Source: Ruminococcaceae bacterium UBA1036 (GTDB lineage Bacteria; Bacillota; Clostridia; Oscillospirales; Acutalibacteraceae). Taken from it: 64,000 nt of DNA. Shown here piece by piece: positions 54,252 through 64,000 of this stretch. Position 1 is the first letter of the stretch; each line of letters begins with the position of its first letter. Location of the stretch: contig DCEF01000010.1 of NCBI GenBank assembly GCA_002316805.1, positions 186,001 to 250,000 on the forward strand. The letters run 5' to 3'. The translations under genes were made by a program, and so were the position numbers. The notes beneath the pieces were generated by a model. The model saw nothing but the letters and a program-made list of their open reading frames with translations. It had not been told where the DNA came from and ran no database searches.

Positions 54252-54956
54252 TTACAGGCCTATCCTTTTCATAACTTCCTGGTATGCTTCCTCGACGCCG
54301 CCAAGGTCCCGGCGGAAACGGTCTTTGTCAAGCTTTTCATGTGTACGCACATCCCAAAGCCGGCATGTATCGGGTGAAATCTCATCCGCAAGAATTATCG
54401 TGCCATGGTAGCGGCCGAATTCGAGCTTAAAATCGATCAGCTCAATATTTACAGAGAGGAAGAAATCTATAAGTATTTTATTTATCTTCATTGCCATTTT
54501 GCTGATTTCGTCAATTTCTTCCTTTGTTGCGAATCCTGCGGCAAGGATATGGGTTTCATTTACCATCGGGTCGCCAAGTTCGTCACTCTTATAGCAAAAC
54601 TCAAGCACAGGGCAGCGCAGTTCCGAACCCTCTTTCATACCGAGGCGCTTTGCAAGGCTACCAGCCGCTTTGTTCCTTACAATCACTTCAAGAGGGACTA
54701 TCTGAACTTTTTTCACAAGGGTCGCCCTGTCGCTGAGTTGCTTTTCAAAATGAGTAGGTATACCCTTGCTTTCAAGCAGCTTAAAAAGATAGTTTGACAT
54801 CTTGTTGTTTACAATGCCCTTGCCGGTGATCGTACCCTTTTTCTGGCCGTTGAATGCCGTGGCATCGTCTTTATAATCGACTATGCAGCGGTCTGGATCA
54901 TCGGTAGCAAAGACCTTTTTGGCTTTTCCTTCATACAACTGTTCTCTTTTTTCCAT
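54252..54956 (-). CDS. purC: Phosphoribosylaminoimidazole-succinocarboxamide synthase
   Basis: SAICAR synthase joins aspartate to CAIR with ATP. 'LYEGKAKKVFATDDPD' is the ATP loop, followed by 'YKDDATAFNGQKKG', 'VEVIVRNKAAGSLAKRLG'-like 'PLEVIVRNKAAGS' and 'IILADEISPDTCRLWD', all hallmark. 234 aa, standard. 45 bp after carB; no purine riboswitch fits in that gap, so this purine block seems to be driven from upstream. Confidence 0.97.
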   Translation of the reverse strand: MEKREQLYEGKAKKVFATDDPDRCIVDYKDDATAFNGQKKGTITGKGIVNNKMSNYLFKLLESKGIPTHFEKQLSDRATLVKKVQIVPLEVIVRNKAAGSLAKRLGMKEGSELRCPVLEFCYKSDELGDPMVNETHILAAGFATKEEIDEISKMAMKINKILIDFFLSVNIELIDFKLEFGRYHGTIILADEISPDTCRLWDVRTHEKLDKDRFRRDLGGVEEAYQEVMKRIGL

Positions 54957-55001
54957 AGCTCTTTTCCCTCCGCTTAATTTATATAAATGGGTGAATGGCT
55001 G

Positions 55002-58000
55002 TCAGATAAAATTGAGAAACGACGATACTTTTGTTATGTCTACAACGGAAAGCTGCGTTGTTTCAACATGGCGTGCACACCTTAAAAATGCGTTTGCCGT
55101 GTCAAGCGATGTAAGGCACGGTATGCCTGCTTCAACAGCGTTGCGGCGTATCTTATAGCCGTCGCGGTGATGGGCGACGCTTTTTGACGGCGTGTTTATA
55201 ACAAGATTTATTTTCCCCGAAAGTATCTGGTCGAGAATATCAGGCTTGCCTGCGCCTATTTTGTGCAGGCGTATAGTAGGGATGTCGTGGCCATTAAGAA
55301 ATTCGGACGTCCCTGCCGTTGAGTATATGGTCCAGCCGAGGTCATAAAGGCCTTCTGCAATCGGAAGCATCTCTTCCTTGTCGGAATCTTTTACCGTTAT
55401 TATTACATTGCCCTTTTCAATTTTGTGGACACCTGCGCCGTAGAACGCTTTAATAAGGGCTTCGTCATATGTTTTCGCCACACCGAGGACTTCACCTGTG
55501 GATTTCATCTCTGGGCCGAGGCTCACATCCTGCCCGTAGAGCTTTTCAAACGAGAACACAGGCATTTTCACGGCAACAAGCGGGCGCTCTTTCTGCAGAC
55601 CGTAATGGTAACCCATCTCAGGCAGAGTCTTGCCGAAAAACGTTCCTACTGCAAGCGGGACAATCGGTATACCGGTTACTTTGCTTATATATGGCACCGT
55701 GCGTGAAGAGCGCGGGTTTGCTTCTATTACATAGACTTTTTCATCTTTCACAATGTACTGCACATTAAGAAGCCCAACAACTTTAAGTGCTTTTGCAAGG
55801 CTGCGCGTGTACTCAACGATGAGGCTCTGCATTCTGCTGTCTACGCTTATCGGCGGATAGACTGAAATGCTGTCGCCGGAATGTATGCCGGCGCGCTCTA
55901 TGTGCTGCATTATGCCCGGAATCATTGTGTCGGTACCGTCGCATACGGCGTCTACCTCCACTTCGGTACCCATGATGTATTTGTCCACAAGTATCGGGTG
56001 CTCTTGCACAACACGGTTGATAATTCCTATCTGGTCAATTATGTCCTGGTCAGAATAGGCTATCTGCATGCCCTGGCCGCCGAGTACATACGACGGACGC
56101 ACGAGCACAGGGTACCCGAGTTCATGCGCAGCTGCTATCGCTTCGTCACATGTAAATACCGTACGGCCTGCCGCACGCGGTATCCGGCACTGGTTAAGTA
56201 TTTCGTCAAAGCGTTCACGGTCCTCCGCAGCATCTATACTGTCCGACGTGCTGCCGAGAAGCGGCACGCCCATATTTTCAATGTCTTTCGCAAGCTTTAT
56301 GGCTGTTTGCCCGCCGAACTGCACAACGGCGCCGTCAGGCTTTTCAAGCTCAACTATATGGAGAATATCCTCTTCCGTCAGCGGCTCGAAGTAGAGTTTG
56401 TCTGCAACATCAAAATCGGTGCTTACAGTTTCAGGGTTATTATTTACAATAATCGTCTCAAAGCCGTATTCTTTAAGTGCCCAAACGCTGTGCACTGAGC
56501 AAAAATCGAACTCTATGCCCTGCCCTATGCGTATAGGCCCAGAGCCTATTACAAGCACTTTCTTTCTGCCACTTTCAGGGCTTGATTCGTTCTGTACGCC
56601 GTACCTTGAGTAATAATAAGGTGTTGCGGCGTCAAATTCCGCGGCGCATGTGTCTACCATTTTATATACAGGACGGATATTCCACTCCTTCTGCATGGCG
56701 CGCAGGTCACTTACTGAAATCCCGCTGAGCTTGGAAATCGTCTTGTCGAGGAATTCATACTCCTTTGCCTTGCGGAGCAACTCTTCGTCCATTGGCCCCA
56801 CTGCAATTTTCTTTTCCATCTCAATGATGTCCTGGAACTTTTGCAGGAACCAAATGTCTATTTTTGTAATTCCGTGTATTTTTTCCTTTGTAACGCCGCG
56901 GCGCAGCGACTCTGCAACTACCCAGAGCCGGCGGTCATCAACGACATGCAGGCGCTTGTCAAGTTCTTCATCTGAAAGGTCCTTCAGCGTATCGTCAAGG
57001 AGGCTGTATGTATTCTGCTCAAGGCAGCGGATTGCCTTCATCAGCGCCGCTTCGAAGTTTGGCGCAATGCCCATAACTTCGCCCGTAGCCTTCATCTGCG
57101 TGCCGAGTATACGCCTTGCATGTATAAACTTGTCGAACGGCCAACGCGGGATTTTTACAACACAGTAGTCCATCGTCGGCTCAAAGCACGCATATGTCTT
57201 TTTAGTTATAGCGTTTGGTATCTCGTCAAGCGTATATCCAAGGGCAATTTTTGAAGCGACTTTAGCTATAGGGTAACCTGTAGCTTTTGAGGCGAGCGCC
57301 GAAGAACGGCTGACACGTGGATTTACTTCAATCACCGCATACTCAAAGCTGTTTGGGTTAAGCGCAAACTGCACATTGCAGCCGCCTTCAATTTTCAGCT
57401 CCTGTATTATATTAAGAGCTGATGTGCGCAGCATTTGCAATTCTTTGTCGGCAAGCGTCTGGCACGGCGCAACAACTATTGAGTCGCCCGTATGCACGCC
57501 CACAGGGTCGATATTTTCCATATTGCAGACAGTTATGCAGTTTCCCTTATGGTCACGCATGACTTCGTACTCTATTTCTTTCCAGCCTGCTATGCTGCGC
57601 TCAACAAGCACCTGGTGAACCCTGCTGCGGTTAAGGCCAACTTTCGCTATCTCAACAAGTTCCTCCTCATTGTTTGCAAAACCTCCGCCGCTCCCCCCGA
57701 GCGTATACGCAGGGCGTATAACAACAGGATAGCCTATTCTGTTGGCTGCCTTAATGCAGCCTTCAATATCTTCCGCTATTTCGCTCGGTGCAACAGGCTC
57801 CCCTATTTTCTGCATAGTCTCTTTAAAAAGCTCGCGGTCTTCCGCCTTGCGGATAGTGTCAGCATTAGTGCCTATCATCTCAACATTATGCTCTTTAAGA
57901 AAGCCCGATTCCTCAAGCTCCACAGCGAGGTTAAGGGCATTCTGCCCGCCAAGCGTAGGAAGTATGCTGTCCGGATTTTCTTTTAAGATAACTTTTTTAA

Positions 58001-58217
58001 TTGTTTCTGTTGTGAGGGGCTCAATATAGACCTTGTCCGCAATCTGGCGGTCTGTCATTATAGTTGCAGGGTTTGAATTTATCAGTATAACTTCTACGCC
58101 CTCTTCACGCAGCGCACGGCATGCCTGCGTGCCCGCATAGTCAAACTCAGCGGCCTGGCCTATAATTATAGGCCCTGAACCTATAATGATTACTTTTTTG
58201 ATATCTTTTCTTTTCAC
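55002..58217 (-). CDS. carB: Carbamoyl-phosphate synthase large subunit
   Basis: CarB makes carbamoyl phosphate from bicarbonate, ammonia (from CarA) and two ATP, for pyrimidines and arginine. Two homologous ATP-grasp halves are clear: 'IIIGSGPIIIGQAAEFDYAG' at the start and 'LVIGSGPIRIGQGIEFDF' near residue 550. Each is followed by 'VIRPAYTLGGSGGG' and 'LVRPSYVLGGQGM' loops. The last ~140 residues are the MGS-like allosteric domain (ornithine/UMP). 1071 aa, complete. Its ATG overlaps the carA stop by 4 bp. Confidence 0.97.
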   Translation of the reverse strand: MKRKDIKKVIIIGSGPIIIGQAAEFDYAGTQACRALREEGVEVILINSNPATIMTDRQIADKVYIEPLTTETIKKVILKENPDSILPTLGGQNALNLAVELEESGFLKEHNVEMIGTNADTIRKAEDRELFKETMQKIGEPVAPSEIAEDIEGCIKAANRIGYPVVIRPAYTLGGSGGGFANNEEELVEIAKVGLNRSRVHQVLVERSIAGWKEIEYEVMRDHKGNCITVCNMENIDPVGVHTGDSIVVAPCQTLADKELQMLRTSALNIIQELKIEGGCNVQFALNPNSFEYAVIEVNPRVSRSSALASKATGYPIAKVASKIALGYTLDEIPNAITKKTYACFEPTMDYCVVKIPRWPFDKFIHARRILGTQMKATGEVMGIAPNFEAALMKAIRCLEQNTYSLLDDTLKDLSDEELDKRLHVVDDRRLWVVAESLRRGVTKEKIHGITKIDIWFLQKFQDIIEMEKKIAVGPMDEELLRKAKEYEFLDKTISKLSGISVSDLRAMQKEWNIRPVYKMVDTCAAEFDAATPYYYSRYGVQNESSPESGRKKVLVIGSGPIRIGQGIEFDFCSVHSVWALKEYGFETIIVNNNPETVSTDFDVADKLYFEPLTEEDILHIVELEKPDGAVVQFGGQTAIKLAKDIENMGVPLLGSTSDSIDAAEDRERFDEILNQCRIPRAAGRTVFTCDEAIAAAHELGYPVLVRPSYVLGGQGMQIAYSDQDIIDQIGIINRVVQEHPILVDKYIMGTEVEVDAVCDGTDTMIPGIMQHIERAGIHSGDSISVYPPISVDSRMQSLIVEYTRSLAKALKVVGLLNVQYIVKDEKVYVIEANPRSSRTVPYISKVTGIPIVPLAVGTFFGKTLPEMGYHYGLQKERPLVAVKMPVFSFEKLYGQDVSLGPEMKSTGEVLGVAKTYDEALIKAFYGAGVHKIEKGNVIITVKDSDKEEMLPIAEGLYDLGWTIYSTAGTSEFLNGHDIPTIRLHKIGAGKPDILDQILSGKINLVINTPSKSVAHHRDGYKIRRNAVEAGIPCLTSLDTANAFLRCARHVETTQLSVVDITKVSSFLNFI

Positions 58218-59290
58218 AGCCGCTCCCCTCCCATCAGGCTCATAAACCGGTCAAACAGAAAAGCGGTATCGTGCGGCCCCGGAGCGGCCTCCGGATGGAA
58301 CTGCACAGAAAAGGTTTTCCTGTTTTTATAAGTTAATCCTTCAATGCTGCCATCATTCATGCTCTTGAAACTGACATCAGCGACTGAAGGATCAATTGTT
58401 TTTTCGTCCACCACAAACCCATGGTTCTGCGACGTTATGTAAACTCTGCCCGTAGACATCCTTTTTACCGGATGGTTTATGCCGCGGTGGCCGTATTTTA
58501 ACTTGTATGTATCAAAACCATGGGCAAGCGCCATAAGCTGATGGCCCAGGCAAATAGCAAAAGTGGGGATTCCGTGCTCATAAATACGCTTTAGCTCCGC
58601 AATTTCTTTTACGCATTCTTTCGGGTCACCAGGGCCGTTTGTAAGCATTATGCCATCGGGGTCAAAGGCCATTACATCTTCAAGCGCAGCACTGTGTGGA
58701 AAACGCTTGACAGTGCAACCGCGGGAAACAAGCGAACGGATAATGTTGTTTTTTACGCCGTAATCTATGAGTGAAACCTTTACAGGCCCATCGCCGTAAA
58801 CCCGCGGCTCCCTACAGCTTACCTGCGGCACCAATGATTTAAGCCTGTAGGCTTTTATCTTCTCAATCATTTTTTCTTTGTCCACAGAATCGCCGTACGC
58901 AATCATGCCCTTCATTGTGCCGCTCTCACGCAAGACTTTCGTAAGGGCACGGGTATCTATGTTTTCAATTCCAGACACGGAATTATTTTTAAGAAAAGTG
59001 TTCAAATCGGTGTCAGCCCTGAAATTGCTCGCGACGTCTGACACACGGTGAACAATATAAGCCGAAAGCCATGGCCTCGATGATTCCGCGTCATCATAGC
59101 ATATCCCGTAATTTCCGATGAGCGGATACGTCATAACAACACCCTGTCCCGCATAGGAAGGGTCAGTAAGGAGCTCCGTATAGCCGCACATGGCGCTGTT
59201 GAAAACGACTTCACATAGTGTGTCTTTTTCACAGCCAAAGCCAGTGCCCTCAAAACAGGAACCGTTTTCAAGCATCAGTAACGCTTTCAT
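58214..59290 (-). CDS. carA: Carbamoyl-phosphate synthase small subunit
   Basis: The glutaminase that feeds ammonia to CarB. 'LENGSCFEGTGFG' N-terminus, 'FNSAMCGYTELLTDPSYAGQ', and class I triad segments 'FAICLGHQLMALAHG' (Cys), 'SQNHGFVVDE' and 'VQFHPEAAPGPHD' (His, Glu). 358 aa. It follows dapL by 43 bp and overlaps carB (ATGA). No pyrBI or pyrR gene adjoins it; the neighbours are nitrogen and purine genes instead. Confidence 0.96.
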   Translation of the reverse strand: MKALLMLENGSCFEGTGFGCEKDTLCEVVFNSAMCGYTELLTDPSYAGQGVVMTYPLIGNYGICYDDAESSRPWLSAYIVHRVSDVASNFRADTDLNTFLKNNSVSGIENIDTRALTKVLRESGTMKGMIAYGDSVDKEKMIEKIKAYRLKSLVPQVSCREPRVYGDGPVKVSLIDYGVKNNIIRSLVSRGCTVKRFPHSAALEDVMAFDPDGIMLTNGPGDPKECVKEIAELKRIYEHGIPTFAICLGHQLMALAHGFDTYKLKYGHRGINHPVKRMSTGRVYITSQNHGFVVDEKTIDPSVADVSFKSMNDGSIEGLTYKNRKTFSVQFHPEAAPGPHDTAFLFDRFMSLMGGERL

Positions 59291-59333
59291 GATTCACCAA
59301 CCGTTCTGTAAATTATCGGCGAATAAACCGCCT

Positions 59334-60563
59334 TCATTTTGCAAATGTGTCCGTTATGCGCTGTACGGCTTTCAGCGTATTTTCCTTTGTATTAAAAGCT
59401 GTAAGCCTGAAATAGCCTTCACCACACGGGCCAAAGCCTGAGCCAGGCGTACCAACCACACCGGCTTTTGAAAGCAGACTGTCGAAAAATTCCCATGAAG
59501 TAAAGCCATCCGGCACCTTCATCCACACATAAGGGGAATTAATGCCTCCGTAAGTTTCAAATCCCGCTTTAGAAAGGCCCTCACGTATAATCCGCGCATT
59601 TTCGTGGTAGCACGCAATATTTTCCTTTATGCCTGCCTGCCCTTCCGGCGTAAAAACAGCCTCTGCTGCACGCTGCACAGGATATGAAACGCCGTTCATT
59701 TTTGTAGACTGCCTGCGCCCCCACAGATGGTTGAGATATACACTGCCGAACTGAAGCTCTTTAGGGATCACTGTGTAAGCGCAACGCACACCCGTAAAAC
59801 CCGCTGTTTTTGAAAAGCTTCGGAATTCGATGGCGCATTTTTTCGCACCATCAATTTCAAAAATGCTGTGCGGCATATCAGTTTCCGTTATAAAAGCTTC
59901 GTAGGCTGCGTCATACAGTATTACCGCTTTATTTTCAAGGGCGTAGTCAACCCATTTTTTAAGCTCCGGCTTTTTTATGCCAATGCCTGTTGGATTATTT
60001 GGGAAACAGAGATAAATCATGTCGGCATGGCGCTCGGGTATCTGCGGCATAAAGCCGTTTTCCCTGCGGCACGGCATATAGACGATTTTATCAAAGCCCT
60101 TGCCTTTTACATAGTTTCCGGCACGGCCCGCCATCACATTGGTATCTACATAAACCGGATAGACAGGGTCGCACACAGCGACGGTGTTGTCAACCGAGAA
60201 TATGTCGCCTATGCTGCCCGTGTCGCTTTTCGCGCCGTCACTGATAAACACCTCATCAGGCTCTATGTCTATTCCCCTTTGTTTGTAATCATGTTCGCTT
60301 ATGGCCTTCCGAAGGAAAAGGTAACCGTTTTCCGGCCCGTATCCTCTGAAAGTTTCTTTATGGCTAAGCTCCTGCGCCGCCTTAGACATGGCGTCTGTCA
60401 CAGCTTCCGGCAGCGGCCTTGTCACATCGCCTATACCGAGGCGGAGTATTTCCATTTCCGGATGCTGCTGCGAAAATTTTTTAACGCGGCTGTCGATTTC
60501 CGCAAACAGGTAATTTGCTGGAAGTTTTGCAAAATTCTCATTGATTTTCAGCAAGATTTGCAC
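59334..60563 (-). CDS. dapL: LL-diaminopimelate aminotransferase
   Basis: DapL converts tetrahydrodipicolinate to LL-diaminopimelate in one step, a lysine/peptidoglycan route that replaces dapC/D/E. '[18 protein letters not shown]', '[14 protein letters not shown]', '[15 protein letters not shown]' and '[13 protein letters not shown]' are DapL-specific. The PLP Lys lies in '[17 protein letters not shown]'. GTG start with GGAAGGGA close upstream; a TTG three codons later is possible. 409 aa. Next to dapF, which uses its product. Confidence 0.95.
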   Translation of the reverse strand: MQILLKINENFAKLPANYLFAEIDSRVKKFSQQHPEMEILRLGIGDVTRPLPEAVTDAMSKAAQELSHKETFRGYGPENGYLFLRKAISEHDYKQRGIDIEPDEVFISDGAKSDTGSIGDIFSVDNTVAVCDPVYPVYVDTNVMAGRAGNYVKGKGFDKIVYMPCRRENGFMPQIPERHADMIYLCFPNNPTGIGIKKPELKKWVDYALENKAVILYDAAYEAFITETDMPHSIFEIDGAKKCAIEFRSFSKTAGFTGVRCAYTVIPKELQFGSVYLNHLWGRRQSTKMNGVSYPVQRAAEAVFTPEGQAGIKENIACYHENARIIREGLSKAGFETYGGINSPYVWMKVPDGFTSWEFFDSLLSKAGVVGTPGSGFGPCGEGYFRLTAFNTKENTLKAVQRITDTFAK

Positions 60564-60612
60564 ATTCCCTTCCTCAATAATTCAAAAATGTACGTTCTGA
60601 GCTTTTATTATA

Positions 60613-61458
60613 TCAGATTTCGACTGAACCGTCAAAAGAATATTCAGCGGGTCCAGTCATAAACACATCACCCGAAGTTTCATCCCAGCGGATATTAAGA
60701 TCGCCGCCTTTAAGATGGGCAAGCACGCTGCGCTCAGTTTTTCCATTAAGCATGCAAGCAACAGCCGCCGCACAAGTGCCTGTCCCGCAGGCAAGTGTTT
60801 CTCCAGAGCCGCGCTCCCAAACGCGCATCTTTATTTCACTGCGGTTTATGACTTTCACAAACTCTGTGTTTACATTCTGCGGAAACGCTTGGTGCTTTTC
60901 GAACTTCGGCCCAATCTGCCAAAGAGGTATATCGTCTGTATTTTCAGTAAAAAGCACACAGTGCGGGTTGCCCATTGAGATACACGTTACGTGAAATTGC
61001 CTGCCTCCGACTGAAATTGGAACGTTTACCGCCCTGCTGCCTGGAAACTTTGCCGGAATTTTTTCCGGCTCGAGGATAGGCTTTCCCATATTAACCTCAA
61101 CCGTGCTCACTTTTCCGCCTTTTACTACGAGGCGGAGCGTCTTTATGCCACTTAGAGTTTCAACTGCCAGCGCATCTTTTTTTACAATGCCATGATCGTA
61201 AACATATTTGCCTACGCAGCGTATGCCGTTGCCGCACATCATTCCGCGCGAACCGTCCGCATTATACATATCCATTTTGCAGTCGGCAGACGCCGAAGGC
61301 TCAATAAAAATAATTCCGTCTGAACCAACGCCGAAATGCCTGTCGCTCAGGCGGACTGAAAGTGCTGATGGGTCTTTTACACGCTGGTCTTTTGTTATGC
61401 AGTCAACATAGATATAGTCATTCCCTATGCCTTGCATTTTGGTAAAGTACAGTTTCAT
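60613..61458 (-). CDS. dapF: Diaminopimelate epimerase
   Basis: DapF interconverts LL- and meso-diaminopimelate with two active-site Cys, seen in 'MMCGNGIRCVGKYV' and 'LACGTGTCAAAVA'. 'MQGIGNDYIYVD' and 'MGNPHCVLFTEN' are other fixed motifs. 281 aa. It stands 49 bp upstream of dapL and 24 bp downstream of the ANTAR gene, within one long co-directional run. Confidence 0.97.
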   Translation of the reverse strand: MKLYFTKMQGIGNDYIYVDCITKDQRVKDPSALSVRLSDRHFGVGSDGIIFIEPSASADCKMDMYNADGSRGMMCGNGIRCVGKYVYDHGIVKKDALAVETLSGIKTLRLVVKGGKVSTVEVNMGKPILEPEKIPAKFPGSRAVNVPISVGGRQFHVTCISMGNPHCVLFTENTDDIPLWQIGPKFEKHQAFPQNVNTEFVKVINRSEIKMRVWERGSGETLACGTGTCAAAVACMLNGKTERSVLAHLKGGDLNIRWDETSGDVFMTGPAEYSFDGSVEI

Positions 61459-61482
61459 GAAAGTGATCTCCCTGAAAAGATT

Positions 61483-62025
61483 TTATGAGTTAAGGATTAT
61501 CATGGCCGTTTCGGCCATTTTTCTGCCTGTATCCATACTCTTTTTCTGGATAAGCCTGTGTGCCTGAGGCTCAGTAAGGTTGTTCCGTGTAATAAGCAGG
61601 TTTTTAGCTTTTAATATTGTTTGCTTCTCATCGACTGCGCCGCTGTCTATCTGTTTTTTTATGGCCGTGGGGGTGTGTTCGGCAAGGTTTAAAAACATAT
61701 TGACAGTCGAAAGCAGATTGACGCGGTTAATCGGCATTATCAGGCTTGTGGCATTGAGCGAGCTGCATATCCCCGCAAAATTTGGGCTTACAAGGTAGAC
61801 AAAATCATAGTTCTGGCCAATTATATGCGGTAGGTTTACCGCCATCATATCTTTGAGCTTAACGCTGCATACGGCAACGCCGCCGAGATAGTGCCTGTGT
61901 GCAAAATCCATCAGCTGCGCGCCGCTCACGCACACGCCACCGACATACAATCCGCTTGAGCGGAAAAGAGCCGCTATCCTTTTCGCGTAATCCGGACTTG
62001 AATTTGCCACAATAATGCTGCTCAT
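61483..62025 (-). CDS. ANTAR-domain response-regulator-like protein
   Basis: About 180 aa. The first ~115 residues look like a receiver domain ('SSIIVANSSPDYAKRIAALFRSSGL'), but the usual phospho-Asp position has no Asp ('GGVAVCSVKLKDMM'), so it is probably not phosphorylated. The last ~60 residues ('KNLLITRNNLTEPQAHRLIQKKSMDTGRKMAETAMII') are an ANTAR helix bundle, which binds paired hairpins in RNA and prevents termination. Start ATG at 62025, with GGGG 8 bp upstream. It lies 39 bp after glnA. Such glnA-linked ANTAR proteins are seen in Clostridia; targets here could include the glnA and gdhA leaders. Confidence 0.82.
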   Translation of the reverse strand: MSSIIVANSSPDYAKRIAALFRSSGLYVGGVCVSGAQLMDFAHRHYLGGVAVCSVKLKDMMAVNLPHIIGQNYDFVYLVSPNFAGICSSLNATSLIMPINRVNLLSTVNMFLNLAEHTPTAIKKQIDSGAVDEKQTILKAKNLLITRNNLTEPQAHRLIQKKSMDTGRKMAETAMIILNS

Positions 62026-62064
62026 ACCCACAACCCCACGTCAAGAAATATGGCTTTGCACATA

Positions 62065-63396
62065 TTAAAACTGGTTTAGGTAGCGGCGGAGCTCCCATTC
62101 CGTTACCGTTGTGGAATATTCACGCCATTCTTTCTCTTTCGCCTCAACATATTTCTCAAAGACATGGTCCCCAAGCGTTTCGCGGATAAGCGGGTCGGCT
62201 TTCATCTCCGAAACAGCTCCGTTTAAATCATGCGGCAGGCTTTCAATGTCGAGGCGCTTTCGCTCTCTTGCGCTCAAATCGTATACATTGGCCGAAACAG
62301 GTGGCTCAGGCTTCATATTTTTCTTAATGCCGTCAAGGCCTGCAGCAAGCAAAAGCGCAAAAGAAAGGTATGGGTTGCAGGCAGGATCCGGGTTGCGCAG
62401 CTCCACACGGGTTCCTTCGCCACGCTCGGCCGGTATGCGCACAAGCGCGCTGCGGTTACTTGTCGTCCACACAATATAGCACGGCGCTTCGAAGCCCGGA
62501 ATAAGCCTTTTATATGAATTGACAAGTGGGTTCGTCACAGCGCATATTCCCTTTATATGTTTCATTATGCCTGCAATAAAGCTTAGGCATATGTCGCTGA
62601 TGCCCGATTCTTTCTCAGCATCATAGAACGCGTTCTGCCCGCTGCGGAAAAGCGACATGTTTGTGTGCATGCCGGAACCTGCGCAGCCTGTAACCGGCTT
62701 CGGCATAAATGTTGCGCAGAGCCCGTTGGCCTCGGCGCATTTTTTCACAACAAGCTTGAAGATCAGCAGGTTGTCGGCAGCCGAAAGCGCTTCACTGTAC
62801 TTGAAATCTATTTCGTGCTGCGCGCATGCAACTTCATGGTGTGACGCCTCTATTTCAAAACCCATCTCTTCAAGGTTAAGGCAAACATCTCGGCGGCAGT
62901 TCTCCCCAACATCAGACGGCCCAAGGTCAAAGTAACCGGCAGTGTCGTGTGTCACTGTTGTCGGGTGGCCAAACTCGTCTGTGTTAAATAGGAAGAACTC
63001 ACATTCCGGCCCTACATTAAATGTGTAGCCCATGCTTGACGCGCATTCCAACGTTCTGCGGAGTACATACCGCGGGTCACCTTGAAACGGCATGCCGTCG
63101 GGAAGGTAGATATCGCATATTATGCGGGCAATGCGGCCGTTCTGCGTATACCATGGGAATATCACAAACGTATTGAGGTCAGGGTGCAGATACATATCAG
63201 ATTCCTCAATGCGAACAAAGCCTTCAATAGAAGAACCGTCAAACATACATCTGTTGTCAAGGGCTTTCTCAAGCTGCGAGGAAGTTATGGTAACACTCTT
63301 TAAAGTTCCGAAAATATCGGTAAACTGGAGGCGTATGAATTTTACATCCTCTTCCTTTACAACGCGCAGAATGTCGTCTCTTTTGTCTTTTTCCAA
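62065..63396 (-). CDS. glnA: Glutamine synthetase type I
   Basis: GlnA makes glutamine from glutamate, ammonia and ATP. 'MFDGSSIEGFVRIEESDM' carries the beta-barrel Asp50-type region, 'GPECEFFLF' and 'EVACAQHEIDFKY' the metal-binding Glu/His, 'GSGMHTNMSL' the His-loop, and 'NRSALVRIPAERGEGTRVELRNPDPACNPY' region the Arg cluster. The adenylylation Tyr motif is absent, fitting the short GSI-alpha class of Firmicutes, which is feedback-inhibited. TTG start, with GAGGGGG 7 bp upstream. 443 aa. Faces gdhA across ~300 bp. Confidence 0.97.
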   Translation of the reverse strand: MEKDKRDDILRVVKEEDVKFIRLQFTDIFGTLKSVTITSSQLEKALDNRCMFDGSSIEGFVRIEESDMYLHPDLNTFVIFPWYTQNGRIARIICDIYLPDGMPFQGDPRYVLRRTLECASSMGYTFNVGPECEFFLFNTDEFGHPTTVTHDTAGYFDLGPSDVGENCRRDVCLNLEEMGFEIEASHHEVACAQHEIDFKYSEALSAADNLLIFKLVVKKCAEANGLCATFMPKPVTGCAGSGMHTNMSLFRSGQNAFYDAEKESGISDICLSFIAGIMKHIKGICAVTNPLVNSYKRLIPGFEAPCYIVWTTSNRSALVRIPAERGEGTRVELRNPDPACNPYLSFALLLAAGLDGIKKNMKPEPPVSANVYDLSARERKRLDIESLPHDLNGAVSEMKADPLIRETLGDHVFEKYVEAKEKEWREYSTTVTEWELRRYLNQF

Positions 63397-63422
63397 TCTG
63401 ATTCCCCCTCAAAAGTCGTTAG

Positions 63423-63464
63423 GCCGCCACAGGGCAGCTTTTATTCTAATATTGCATTACTGCA
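63423..63464 (-). other. Paired small hairpins in the glnA leader
   Basis: On the minus strand a TGCA-gtaa-TGCA hairpin (63453-63464) is followed by GCTGCC-ctgt-GGCGGC (63423-63438), then 26 nt to the TTG start. Two small stem-loops in tandem recall ANTAR targets, although the classic A1/G4 hexaloop is not matched exactly. Confidence 0.4.
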
Positions 63465-63477
63465 TTCTTTTAGACTC

Positions 63478-63506
63478 ATTTTATTCTATTTATATCTACG
63501 TGTCAA
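63478..63506 (-). promoter_or_regulatory. Promoter of glnA
   Basis: Minus strand: consensus TTGACA (63501-63506), 17-bp spacer, TAAAAT (63478-63483); leader about 75 nt. Confidence 0.8.
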
Positions 63507-63608
63507 TTTTTTTGCTGCCGAATAAATATTTGAAAATTCCAGCAGCACTTTTAGGTTTATTTAGTTTATAAAATTGATATAAAATAATTGTTATTTAAAG
63601 TTTTTTCG

Positions 63609-63637
63609 TTGTCTTTCCTACTTTTATGTGCTATTAT
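63609..63637 (+). promoter_or_regulatory. Promoter of gdhA
   Basis: TTGTCT (63609-63614), 17-bp spacer, TATTAT (63632-63637). A GCGGC-caatcca-GCCGC hairpin (63652-63668) lies in the short leader. Confidence 0.7.
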
Positions 63638-63642
63638 GTTAA

Positions 63643-64000
<358 letters not shown>

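Noticed and set aside
54957..55001. Purine riboswitch before purC
   Set aside because: The gap to carB is only 45 bp and lacks the conserved junction sequences.
55881..56498. A 205-codon open frame antisense to carB
   Set aside because: Shadow of the carB coding sequence with no start signal or domain.
59868..60662. A 264-codon open frame antisense to dapL
   Set aside because: Fully overlapped by a well-supported aminotransferase; Cys/His/Arg-rich shadow composition.

Overview
The window looks like a chromosome segment of an anaerobic, spore-forming member of the Clostridia, plausibly Oscillospirales/Ruminococcaceae-like. That placement is inference. It rests on the Firmicutes gene blocks (gdpP-rplI-dnaB, tilS-hpt-ftsH), a spore-cortex type LysM-GH18 protein, LL-diaminopimelate aminotransferase, an ANTAR regulator beside glnA, a 2-hydroxyacyl-CoA dehydratase-type activase pair, and frequent TTG and GTG starts behind strong Shine-Dalgarno sequences. 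No tRNA, rRNA or CRISPR array was seen.

Layout. 1-16.0 kb is a minus-strand housekeeping run: secG (partial), a LysM-GH18 hydrolase, a divergent type IIA topoisomerase pair, ftsH, hpt, tilS, dnaB, rplI, gdpP and an RNase J with a long disordered N-terminus. 16.3-22.2 kb holds rnhA (+), a NYN/OST-HTH protein, a CapD-like membrane sugar epimerase/dehydratase and an SsuABC-like ABC importer. 22.5-32.6 kb is plus strand: a two-gene acyl-CoA dehydratase activase/dehydratase-like operon, a membrane diguanylate cyclase, a GH13 glucosidase, a stand-alone CoaB and an APC permease. 32.6-37.0 kb is an nrtR-nadA-nadB-nadC operon on the minus strand. A secreted protein with two CBM21-like repeats follows at 37.3 kb.

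38.2-48.3 kb is a decayed genomic island inserted at the 3' end of guaA. The guaA tail (ATTCCCACTCG on the plus strand) recurs at 38.23 kb, next to what looks like the original guaA terminator, now about 10 kb from the gene. Remnants inside are two different integrase ends, serine recombinase, IS3 and IS200-like pieces, a broken mannoside-type gene set (GH130 with an internal gap, a truncated sugar nucleotidyltransferase, a multiply interrupted glycosyltransferase-associated gene), an intact alanine dehydrogenase/transhydrogenase-family gene, and an array of Rhs toxin tails with small membrane proteins that look like their immunity partners. This array (43.7-47.7 kb) is the most novel part of the window.

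48.3-64 kb is a nearly gapless nitrogen, purine, pyrimidine and lysine run on the minus strand: glnA, ANTAR regulator, dapF, dapL, carA, carB, purC, purF, purB, purA, guaA. gdhA starts divergently from glnA. The two ammonia-assimilating enzymes therefore share one intergenic control region, followed by three glutamine amidotransferases (CarA, PurF, GuaA) that spend the glutamine.
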